Below are positions 25,401-34,859 of a DNA stretch of 64,000 nucleotides, piece after piece. Below the pieces are notes generated by a model. The model ran no database searches. It saw only the letters and a list, made by a program, of their open reading frames with translations, and was not told the origin of the DNA. Positions within the stretch are counted from its first letter, which is position 1; each line of letters opens with the position of its first letter. This DNA is from Mugil cephalus (taxonomy: Eukaryota; Chordata; Actinopteri; Mugiliformes; Mugilidae). The translations under genes were made by a program, and so were the position numbers. The stretch lies in assembly GCF_022458985.1 (NCBI RefSeq), contig NC_061771.1, positions 19,417,501-19,481,500 on the forward strand. The letters are read 5' to 3'.

Positions 25401-28400
25401 GTGGGCTTATTTTATTTAAGTGTTTTTACATGTTATAGTTTGTCATCTTGAAAACAATGAACCGTGCATAAAATGGTTGTAATTCCTACGCATTTTCTCT
25501 AATTGGAATGAGAAAACCCTCAAATTAGAGGCCATACGCCCATATTCATTACATCACATGCCCACTGTGACATTTTATCTAACGTTGTTTTTGGTTGGTT
25601 CTAGGTGAAGATCCTCATGCTGAAGAATCCTTCATCTTCAGTGGTTTCTTTAGAGATACGGATCCTCTCCATGTACCCGGCCCCGCTAGAGGCTCTGGAC
25701 CTCCTCACCAAATGGTACGCTGTCAAGAAAATGTTTATGTCTTAGAGGATGAGTCAGCAACGTCCTTCTGCTTGATATGTAATTGTGACTCATTTATTTA
25801 TTTATTTTTTTGTGACAGGTTTAATATCAGCCCTCTCTCCGTTAACATCAGTACAACAGAGTTCTCTCTACTGGTTCCTCCCGTCAAGGTAAACTTAAAA
25901 ACACACCTGAAAACAAAATCGTGCCACTAGCTGTGTTTCCAAAAAAATAAAATGTTTATGAAATTTCAATAAAGCACAATCGCGCTTATTTCCATCGATA
26001 TCCCATAATAATCTTACATGCTCGTCAGGTGAGACTTCACTTTGAGAAGTCGGATGAACTGAGTCATCTCTAGTGACGGGAAATTACGAGAAAAAAAAAG
26101 TGTTTCCACTTTACTTTTGCTATAACCTTTTATATCGATACGTCTAAAAAAAACACCTCATGAAAGTGTATTAAATGTTTTAGAGACACTTGAGAAATGT
26201 AAGCGTTTACATTACCATTTAGTTTTTACAATATTTATTTTTTGCGCATTTCTAGGTGTAATGAAAATGCAGCAGTAGTTGAGTCTTTTTGTATATGTTA
26301 CATCTTACATTCCCCTCTTTCCGTGTGTTTCTGTTCCTCAGGGTGAGAACATGAAGCGTATACGAGGAGACGGCGTCGTCCGTCTGTTGCTGCAGCCCTG
26401 GGAGTCCAGAGAAGTCGCCGTGGTCTTCACTCCCTCCGAACACAAACCCACCACTACCGTTCTTATCATCAGGTATTGATTCATGATAGTGGGACCTACT
26501 TGTTCATATCTTCTGCGCGAATATATTCGCAGTCATGTTGGTTCATATCACTCTTCTTGAAGGTGTTTTTTGTTTCTCGGTTTATTTTTCAGGAACAACT
26601 TGACGGTGTTCGACATGGTGACTGTTCAGGGCCACGGCGCCAAAGAGCTGCTGAGAGTTGGAGGCAAACTGCCCGGCCCTGGGGCGTCTCTGCGCTTCAA
26701 CGTTCCTCAATCAACTCTAATGGAGTGTCGTGATGGTGAGCTTGATTCATACACTTATCATATTATTATATGATTCCAGGTGATGTTCTAATAGTAGATT
26801 TAAATCATTTAACTAGAGGGAAGACATGAGTAATATTACTGTTTGTTGTTCGTAGGTCTGCGCATCAACAAGCCGCTGTTCGCCATCAGGAAGAGTTTTA
26901 AGGTGGAGAATGCAGGAGAGCTTCCTCTGACGGTCATGTCCATGAACATAAATGGTTATAAGTGTCAGGGGTTTGGCTTCGAGGTGCTGCAGTGTCGCTC
27001 CTTCAGCCTCGACCATAACGCCTCCTCTGAGATCACCATCGCGTAAGTGTTCCCCCAATAATAAAATAATGAGTTTAAATGTACAAGACTTTCTAATATA
27101 TTGAGCACTCACTTGCAAACAGCACCCACAGGTCCTTGTTTTGTCTTTCTTTCGCTTTGTTCATTTGCATTTCCCTCTCGGACGTGTTCTCAGGTTCACT
27201 CCAGACTTCACCTCATCCTGGGTGATTCGGGATCTCACCCTGGTTACATCACGCGGGACCTCCTTCCCTTTCACCCTCAACGTGACACTGCCCCACCACA
27301 TGTTGCCACTCTGTGCCCAGGTGGTTCCTGGACCCAGCTGGGAGGAAACTTTCTGGGTGATCACTCTCATCTTTACATGGTTAGTAACTTCAATTTTCTG
27401 TCGGCGAGGAGAAGTAGATTCTTTCGACTGAAATTATCAGGCACCTTATTTATTCTTTGCGTAGATTTAGTTTAGTTTAGTTTCACACATGTTAAAAATT
27501 AGGGGTGGGCGATACTGGGAATGTGGTATCAATCGGATACCAAGTAACTACAGGGCTGGTATCGCAGATACCGATACTTTTTCTTGAAATGTTATTGAAT
27601 AACTTAGTTGATTATGATAAAACACAGGATGAATATTTAACAGTATAAAAATGAAATAGTTCCCCTTTTACTACACACAGTTGTGTTTGTTCATTCATTT
27701 TCCACCAAAGAAGTGGGTCTGCATCCCGTGTAATCGACCAAGTACCGACACATTTCAATAGCGGCATCTACAGAAGAGAAACTGTAACAAAAGTATCGAT
27801 CTTATGCGGATACTGGCCTTGGTATCGATACTATTGATATTTAGATCGATACTTCCAGCCCTATTAAAAATACAATGAGAGTGTCCAGAATAAGAAAGAA
27901 GAAATGTGCTGGAGAGGTTAGAAGCCACTGAAGGATCATTAAAGCACCTCCCCTATCAAAAAGGCAAGATTTACATTGGCAATGAACAAACAATTACAAG
28001 ACATAGACATTTACCAAACGGAGAAAAAAAAAAAAAATAGATAATACCACACTAAGGTTGATTAATTGAATACTTTTTCCATTTGGTCTTTGAAGCTTCA
28101 CAGTGAAGAGACGGTGGCAGATTGTTCCACAGAGTGAATAAAAAGTTTTGAAAAACACTTGGCGAGTCATGACTTAAATGGATAACTTTATACATAAATA
28201 CACAAATTCGGTATTTGTTGATGTCGTAGATAGATAAAAGTTTGTATCTTCTGAATAAAGGAGCTGCAGGGTAACATCTACTCACACGGTGAATTATTCT
28301 CAGTTCATGCTACGATGCTTCGACTCCTCGTTTCATTTTAATTCTCGTCTCTGTTGCAGCTTCTCCTTGTTCGGTGTGTGTCTGATGGCCTTCCATCAGG

Positions 28401-31400
28401 CTCAGTACATCCTCAGTGATTTCTCAGCACCCGGCATCAGGAGCAACCACAACTCTGTCCTGTCCCGGGACAACGGCTCAGTCAATAACATCACGCCCAA
28501 CGGAGTGAAGTATGTCCAGTGTTTCCTCTGGGATTTCATTCACAATTCGTGGACATAACACGTGGACTAAAATAACGTTTTTGTGTCTGTCGTTGCAGTA
28601 AATCCAAAGGCAGTTGTAAGACGTATATGGAGACCTGTCACACATCAGATAAAGGTAAGGGGCGCGGGTCTCCAGCTCTGGCCAATGTCCCCGCCTCTCG
28701 TCCTCAGTCCTCAAAGAAAGGCTCCTCCACCACGCCGTCCCAACAGCAGAAGAAACCCAAAGTTTCGCTCTACTACATGAAGTATAAGCCCAGCTCGTCC
28801 ACGGTCACAGCTGGTGCTGTGGCGATGGACGAAGAGCCTGAGGACCTGACCCCGGACCCGACCTTGACGCCGGACCCAGACGTCTGCAACAACAACCAGC
28901 CAGCTTTCATCAGTGAGATGGATAAAAAGACGCCCGTGGACTATAAAGAAGACGTCCAGAGCTCTATTGAAGACAGCGCGCCAGCGGCCGTTATGTTTCC
29001 CATGGAAATACCTGCTGATTTCACAGACGACGTCGCGCTGGTTCCAGGACCTAGACCGGACCTGTTGGTGTGCAGTCCTGTCGAGAAGAGCTGCACTGAG
29101 CGCTACGCAGAGAAGATGGAGCCAGAGAAAAGGGACAGCTCCGAACTGGAGGTTAGGACTCATGTGTTCGATTAATCGAGTTGGTCATGGAAACGTAACG
29201 TTATCAACAGTTATTGTAGCTTCGTTTTAGTGGTTTTCGTTTTTTATATATATAATATGAGGTATTTATACAAGATATAGGACATTTTACAATTACAATG
29301 GAAGCAGCTGTTTTCTGAATATTTTCCTTAGTTGTTTTGTCTAAACACAGATGACTTTAAACCCAACGTTAACTGAGTTTTTGGGCATAAATAAATACAC
29401 CTGAGTCAAAAACAATCTTCATCTTCGTTTGTTTTTCCTCCCCAGCTGAGAGAAGAAACAAAAAGCCAGAAAAAGAAAGCACCGAGCGCAGAGACCGGAG
29501 CTCCAGCAGGAAACAATAAGGGACGAAGGAGCCGCAGAAAGACAGAAAATGTCGCCAGGTACAACTCGTACACCAGTGTTCATTTTTTAGTCTGTGTTAA
29601 ATGTTGAAGAAGCAAACGTAGCACATCAAATCACTGCTTAGATATGACGGCGTCTCAAGCCGCCACATAAAATACTAAGTGTCGCGCGTTAAGATTGTTT
29701 CCGTCTGGTTGCTGCTGCAGTGCTCCTGAGCACAACGTGCTAGTGATGCCAGAGAAAGAAAATGATTGGAAAACCGGGGACCCCAACATGAGTGGAGCCC
29801 TGGGCAGGAACCGCTGCTTCAACGGCTCCAAGTCAGAAGTGCCAAAGCCTGCGCAGAGCGCCGACAGCCCCCTCAAACAGAACGGTGGGTGTCCTCGTCA
29901 TGCAGCTGGACGCAGCGTCTCTAAGGGCTGCGGTCCTCGGTTTAAACGGAGTCTGTTTATTTCTGGTAGGTGTGTGTCCTCCTCGCGCTCGGAGAAAGTG
30001 TCCCACGGAGCGGCGCGTGGGAGTGTGCGAGTCGGGCTCGGACTCGGGCAGCTCGTCGGGTAGTGTGAGGGCCAGCAGAGGGAGCTGGGGCAGCTGGAGC
30101 AGCACCAGCAGCATGGAAGGAGACAAGGACGTCAACGCCCGGACACACGCCTGCACTACCTCATCTAGAAAAAGTACGGGGCGCTCACGGGCTGCCTGCT
30201 CCTGGAAAACTGACTTTAGAGTTTCCCCAAACTGAAGTGCAGACAGTAACTGTGGAAAACAGCTGCCACATTCTGACAAAAGTCTCGCTGTTTTTTTTTT
30301 GTTTTTTTTTCCAGGGGACTCCATGCAGTACACTGTCCACCCAGCAGAGAGAGACTGCTACCAGACCATGAATACGCACTGCAAGTCTGTCAGGTACTTC
30401 AACACACACACACACACACACAAACACCCTCTGCTAAATACAAGAACTGCTCATTTTCACAATGTTGTGTGCATGTTTGTCACCCACGCAAGAAAACAAA
30501 CACAAATTCATCAGATAAAAATGTCCATCTGAGAATATTATAAAATATTTTTCCATCTGTCGTCCTCTAGAGCTGCTACAAACAATTCATTTATCAATTA
30601 TCTTATATTCTATGAATGAACCGTTTCAATATTTAACATAATGATACCATTCAACATAAAAGTTAAACAAGTCATTGTATTGTCATTAATTAGAAAAGTG
30701 TTTAGTGTGATTTCACTTTAATCACTTTGTTTTATTTATTTGTTAAAAGTAGTTTACATAGTTTCTTTACTGTGAGTTGTGTATGTTTTTGACTGTAGGA
30801 GTCGTCCACAGGATGTGTGATTTTTTTTTTTTACCCCTGGAGTGGTCTCCATAGCAACTGTTTATTCATCTGGACATCCGGGGTTTGATGTGGACTGATG
30901 ACATTGTTCATGCAGTGTGCTTGTTGTTGTTGTTGTTTTTATTTTATTCATTTATTTATTTTTGTTAATTTCTTAGTTTGAAATTGAAAACTTCATAAAA
31001 TCTAAATATAAAAAAAGGAATTCACACACTTCAGACTTAAAAGGAGTCAAATTAGATGAATGTCGACGTGCAGATTAACGTATTTGCATAATCGGTTCCA
31101 TTGAAGCAACTTTTGAGGTTAAACGATATTTAGATCATGTTCATAAGTGTTTTTATTATTAGTGTTCCTGGTGTCTGGAACTAGGCCAAAACAAGAAAAG
31201 CTAATAGAAAACACACAGTTGTATTTCCATTTACGCTACGTGTAACAAATAACTGTCGTCTTTCCTCTGTGTAGCATGAACAGCGTGTATCGTAAAGACA
31301 TGTGCCAAAGCCCAGAAACGCCTGCATCCAGCTTCACTCCCAGTTTTGCTGCTGTCACTGCAGGAATGGACAGGAACATGGGTAAAAAAAAAATAAAAAA

Positions 31401-34400
31401 TACACAAAAGATTAAAAGATTCACTCTAAAAAGGTGCGGTGGTGGTTTTAATGTTGTTGTCATGGTACCACACAGACCTGACAAGTCAGTATCTGCCTGA
31501 GGAGACGTGGTCCGCTCCATCCATCCCACTCACCAATGAGTTCAGATACAACGCCACCGAAGCTCTTTCCTACGTACCTCAACCGCCAAATCCAGGCCCG
31601 TACAACGGGTAAGTTTTAAAAAGCATTCAGTTTAAAATGTGTTTTGTAATTGTGAAGAGGTCACAAACCCTGCACCGAATAAAGCAACGAAGAGAGGAAC
31701 ACAAATCAGCCCGTAGTCTGTAAACATCATCTCTGACTGATGAGTAGGAAGCACGTGACACGTCTGCTGATGTAATTATCTAGTTGTAATAATATTTTGT
31801 CTGTTGCAGCGGCATTGTGTGTTTGTGTTCCGGTTGATTAGTGTGACAGTTTTATCTGTTGCTTTTGAAAGTACCTAAATGTTTCCTTGTCTCCTGCAGG
31901 TTTACTTGGAATAGTGCCAACAGCCATTGCAACAGTCCCTACTACTGTGAGGAGGCCAACTACATAGGTACAAGCTCAACCCTCAGGACGAGCAGTTAGA
32001 GTCCACACGCACATTGATTAACGTCTAATTTTCATTCAAACGTTTGAAGGAATTAAATCCTGCGAAGCTTCAACCTATTAAAGTATTAAAGGCTCTTTGT
32101 CTTCCATCCTCAGTATTCGTTTGTTGTTCTTGTTTTGAAGGTAACGGGACGTTTCCGAGTGCTTTTCCCGTTCCAGAGGCCCAGAACACACACGGCAATC
32201 AGGTCAGCTGGAGCGAAGAGCAGCCTCAGGAGTCGCCCTCGACCTGGGACACAGCAGCCTGCGTGGGCAGCAAGGTGACGCTTCATGATGCTAAACTCAA
32301 GGCGCCACGCGGTCCGACTGTGACGCTTCTGCTTTTTATAGTTTAAAATCGAGGGTCAATTCAGAGCAGATTATAAATCATTGTTTTAGTCAGTTAGTCA
32401 AACTTAAAATGTTTCCAGTGTTTGTGATGAAACAACACACGGAAACCAAATATGTTCACTACAGGCCAAACGTTTGGAAGCAACTTCAAGTTTCTGTTCA
32501 GGTCTTAAAAACAAAACAATCTGTTGTGGAACGAGTGCCTCGTCTTTGCCGCGCTGCTGTTAAAACCAGGGGAGGTTACTTTGAAGAAAGAAACGTCTAA
32601 GCAAGAAAAACTCACATACCTGATAATTATGCTAGAAATGTCTTCTGATGAGTTAGTCTGTGTGTAATAATCATGTTTACTTTTATGCAAAGTTTACCAA
32701 TGACACTATGATGTTTGATGTTGCTTTCAGACTTTTGGCCGGTAGTGTACGATCAAGTTACTATTATTAAACACTTGCTCTTAAAAAAAAAAAAAATTCC
32801 AAACTTAGATGAGAAGTGGAAGCTACAGATGGATTACACAACAGTCCAGATGTGATGAAATGTCATTCAGTCTGAGGATATTCCAGTTTAAATTAATTCT
32901 GTCATCGGTTTATTGGTTTATCTTGGCCAATATGTGGCTTTGCTGTCGTACTTGATACAGGGTTTAAAATATTTCGGCACCGTGCCAGATCAACATTAAG
33001 AAAAAAAATAAACTTGTAAATGTGGGTCAGGTTCAATTAAGTTCATCAACCAATGGAATGAGAGTAACACAACTTCCTCTCTCCAAGCTAACATCACTAG
33101 CCAGTCAGAAGTAGAGTAACTGCTGCACATATTTAGCGTTCAGCACGGTCATAATGCACCAAACTTATATTTTCCTCTTCGAGTTCACCTGCAACGTGAA
33201 GTTGAAGTTGCAGTACAGATTTTTCCGGGTGTTTGTGAACGCATCAACGAAGATGGAGGAAATTCCATATACAATGCATCGCACAGTTTCATTTGTGTAA
33301 TCAGGAGATGATGCAAAAGTTGAAATCATGACACACGTGAGCTAACTATAAAGTAATAACACAGAAAATTCCCACAGTTCATCAGGGCCGTTTAAAGGCA
33401 ACACATGTTCTGTAAATTCTAGCTGCTCCAGACAATGGGAACGTTCTCATGCAATTATGTGATTATGTTGCGGTTCCATCGTACTGGTCGGACAACATTT
33501 AATCCATCAGTAAATAGTGAGCGCACACTAGTAGTTGGCCGATTGCTCCATTACAATACTCGTTTATCAGACACAGGCCAAATTCACCCCTCAAATTACC
33601 GTAAGGTGCATGTTTAGGCACAGATTTAGCTTCACCGACTTCTCTATTCCGACTTCAGTGCAGTTTAGAGGAAGAATGATACAAGGAAGAAAAACATCCT
33701 GTTTCAAAAGTGGGTTTAATCTTTCCGGTAGTGCAGATGTGTGGTCAGGAATTTAGCTCCTTCGTTTTTTTTTTTTTTGTGGCTTCTGCTTTTTCCGTGC
33801 GAATATCTTCATCTCATTAAAAACAGCCACTGCACGTGTCTAGTTTCCCGACTGCAGCAGGATTCGTATTTATTTCACAGTTTTTGTGTGTTTTCGCCTT
33901 CGTCCGCGCGTGAGCGGGGAAACAGAGACAGGGAGAGAGTGAATGAAAGTTAAATGATTTGCGTCACAGCTGCAAGACGCTGCAGCGCTGAAAGAGACGA
34001 CTGTTTTTCCTGAGGGGGGGCAGGAAGTTCGCTGTCATTATTGGAGCGGAAAGGTCATTTTTATTGTGGCTGAGAAGGAGAGACGTGATTATAAAGCTGA
34101 AAAGAAACGACAACCAGGGAACAGATGGTAGCAGAGAGCACAGCGACGGGTACAGTTAGATAATGCAGGCAGCTTCTTTAGACGTCTCTGTGCTTTAGCC
34201 GCTGAGCTACAACGCTAATGTTTCCCCCCTTGTTCGTCCCCCACAGCCATACTTCTCGGGTACCCGCAGCCTGTCCCCCATGTCCAGCCTGTTTGGCTCC
34301 ATCTGGACACCGCAGAGCCACTTCCAGCCTGAGCGATCAGCCCCGATGTCGCCCGTGTCCCCCATCACCCCCATCACTCCCATCACCCCCCCGCGCTCTC

Positions 34401-34558
34401 CCTACAGCCGGGAGCCGGGGGGGACCTGCGGCCCGATCCAGTACTCCAGCTTCAACCCCTTCGGCCCGCACATGAACCTGGACATATGGAACTCTTCGTC
34501 CAACCGCAGCTCCAACTCCCAACTCTCCAACGACTCGGGCTACTGTGGAGATGTTTAA
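4955..34558 (+). CDS. tmem131l: Transmembrane protein 131-like, complete gene (34 coding exons)
   Basis: Coding exons: 4955-5078, 5807-5880, 10273-10316, 16474-16545, 18945-19068, 19154-19270, 20408-20512, 21837-21914, 22999-23152, 23740-23798, 23880-23985, 24077-24179, 24406-24550, 24680-24850, 24949-25015, 25117-25240, 25331-25400, 25605-25714, 25819-25888, 26342-26472, 26593-26735, 26856-27042, 27194-27379, 28360-28509, 28599-29151, 29446-29558, 29721-29884, 29970-30173, 30315-30393, 31275-31381, 31476-31608, 31900-31967, 32141-32274, 34247-34558. All are GT-AG and phases agree throughout, giving 4581 nt, about 1526 residues (human about 1609). A hydrophobic leader (residues 19-35) is followed by the TMEM131-family PapD-like region (about 93-200, [16 protein letters not shown] onward). 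One transmembrane helix lies near 846-868. A long Ser/Pro-rich cytoplasmic tail carries [17 protein letters not shown] and ends MNLDIW...GYCGDV, as in mammals. The family is linked to secretory cargo handling (TMEM131, collagen) and to Wnt/LRP6 and thymocyte control (TMEM131L). It lies between MND1 and TLR2, as in human. Confidence 0.95.
5928..5962. repeat. (TA)n(CA)n microsatellite
   Basis: About seven TA units run directly into about eleven CA units, 50 bases into TMEM131L intron 2. A further (AC)n tract lies at 6271-6292. Confidence 0.9.
6640..7040. mobile_element. Non-autonomous inverted-repeat element, family B (copy 1)
   Basis: The segment contains TTACCTGACGAGAATTT, GAATTATGGGATATCGCG and TGGAAATGCAGCTAGTG near its right end. 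Reverse complements of these blocks occur at about 25925-26030, giving an inverted pair inside two introns of the same gene. The ends resemble a TIR CACTAGCTGTGTTTCCA. No transposase is present, so it is MITE-like. Confidence 0.65.
13920..14045 (-). mobile_element. 3' tail of a fish LINE, minus orientation
   Basis: On the minus strand it reads TGGACTCCAGGTAGAACAGC, then AGCTAATGGAGATCCAAATA, and ends in ATGAA repeats (13928-13942 region). This is the familiar 3' end of a fish non-LTR retrotransposon. Only the tail is present, as expected for 5'-truncated insertion. Confidence 0.6.
15220..15310 (+). repeat. LINE/SINE-like 3' tail fragment
   Basis: The end AAATGTGCTACATAAATAAA followed by CGCTGACTTGACTT resembles the L2-type tail shared by many fish retroposons. 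The element body is too decayed to assign. Confidence 0.45.
18945..20512 (+). other. TMEM131L exons 5-7: PapD-like family core
   Basis: Exons 18945-19068, 19154-19270 and 20408-20512 encode [49 protein letters not shown] and [11 protein letters not shown]. These are the most conserved blocks of the TMEM131 family and fix the identity of the gene. Exons 5 and 6 are only 85 bases apart. All internal phases are 0, so skipping exon 6 (117 nt) or exon 7 (105 nt) would keep the frame. Confidence 0.9.
19378..19427. repeat. (TTC)n / (GAA)n triplet tract
   Basis: About 16-17 uninterrupted TTC triplets in TMEM131L intron 6, preceded by a shorter broken run at 19316-19336. It is a pure polypurine-polypyrimidine mirror repeat 108 bases after exon 6. 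It creates long Arg- or Glu-rich false frames, which are not genes. Confidence 0.95.
20696..20928. repeat. Two (TG)n tracts
   Basis: TG runs at 20696-20719 and 20907-20928, in TMEM131L intron 7. Another dinucleotide run, (CA)n, lies at 22380-22414 in intron 8. Confidence 0.85.
21355..21635. mobile_element. hAT-like non-autonomous element (TATCG-rich), copy in intron 7
   Basis: It contains GGCCGATATT, GGTATCAGCATTGG, TTGGCCATTCGCTGATAC and GGTATCGGTCCCG, typical of a fish repeat with GATAC/TATCG blocks. No coding capacity. Related-looking elements lie at 27505-27865 and 53815-54182. Confidence 0.45.
24946..24948 (+). promoter_or_regulatory. Tandem NAGNAG splice acceptor of TMEM131L exon 15
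   Basis: The acceptor reads TTATCAGCAG|GAGGAA. Splicing at either AG keeps the frame and adds or removes one Gln before EEVMFETEQ. Such NAGNAG sites often give both isoforms, so the protein may be 1526 or 1527 residues. Confidence 0.6.
25925..26275. mobile_element. Non-autonomous inverted-repeat element, family B (copy 2)
   Basis: The left end CACTAGCTGTGTTTCCA and the right end GTAATGAAAATGCAGCAGTA are imperfect inverted repeats. The internal block GATATCCCATAATAATCTTA then GCTCGTCAGGT is the reverse complement of the copy at 6640-7040. It fills most of TMEM131L intron 19. Confidence 0.7.
27505..27865. mobile_element. hAT-like non-autonomous element (GATAC/TATCG family)
   Basis: The left end GGGGTGGGCGATACTGG and the right end ATCGATACTTCCAGCCC form an imperfect terminal inverted repeat. 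They are flanked by similar A/T-rich bases that may be a target duplication. GGTATCGATACTATTG and related blocks fill the interior. No transposase. Confidence 0.6.
28052..28285 (-). mobile_element. LINE ORF2 C-terminal fragment
   Basis: The minus strand is open for 77 codons, reading [20 protein letters not shown] near the start and LWNNLPPSL later. These resemble the conserved C-terminal region of Jockey-superfamily (L2/CR1/Rex-like) LINE reverse-transcriptase proteins, with an internal deletion between the two motifs. It sits in TMEM131L intron 23 and is not part of the gene. Confidence 0.65.
30400..30422. repeat. (CA)n microsatellite
   Basis: About ten CA units immediately after the exon 29 donor of TMEM131L. 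Confidence 0.9.
32275..34246 (+). other. TMEM131L intron 33
   Basis: A 2-kb final intron before the terminal exon. It is AT-rich, with an A13 run at 32785-32797. No protein-coding or repeat signature was recognised. Confidence 0.7.
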
Positions 34559-34587
34559 AACACACACACACAAAAAAAATTTAAAAA

Positions 34588-34608
34588 AGAGAGAGAGAGA
34601 GAGAGAGA
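34588..34608. repeat. (GA)n tract in TMEM131L 3' UTR
   Basis: About ten GA units, 30 bases after the stop codon, preceded by a short CA run and an A-rich spacer. Confidence 0.9.
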
Positions 34609-34673
34609 AAAGAAAGCGGCAAACCTTAACAATAATTGCAAACGTATAAAACATTGATATGTAAAAGAAAGGA

Positions 34674-34679
34674 AATAAA
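34674..34679 (+). terminator. TMEM131L polyadenylation signal candidate
   Basis: AATAAA 116 bases after the stop. An alternative hexamer ATTAAA lies at about 34817, immediately before an A-run and the GT-rich GGTTTTGTACTTG, so the later one could equally be used. Confidence 0.5.
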
Positions 34680-34859
34680 AATGAATGTTCTTTTATCATT
34701 AATGGGGAAAATGTGAATTTTTCTTTTATGTTCCCATTTTCAGATGTTAAATGTTGTGAAAGGTTCAGCATTTGTTGTATATTTTTCTAGATGTTTTGCA
34801 GTTTTGACCATAGAAAATTAAAAAAAAAAAAAAAAAAAAGGTTTTGTACTTGAACGACA

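Larger units (their letters stand above)
27194..28509 (+). other. TMEM131L exons 23-24: luminal end and transmembrane helix
   Basis: Exons 27194-27379 and 28360-28509 are joined in phase 2 within the membrane span: [11 protein letters not shown] followed by [11 protein letters not shown]. The intron that splits the helix is about 980 bases and carries two transposon remnants. Residues after the helix (HQAQYIL onward) start the cytoplasmic tail. Confidence 0.85.

Noticed and set aside
29833-30333. 166-residue antisense frame opposite TMEM131L exons 27-28
   Set aside because: It mirrors Ser/Arg-rich coding sequence and has no independent features.
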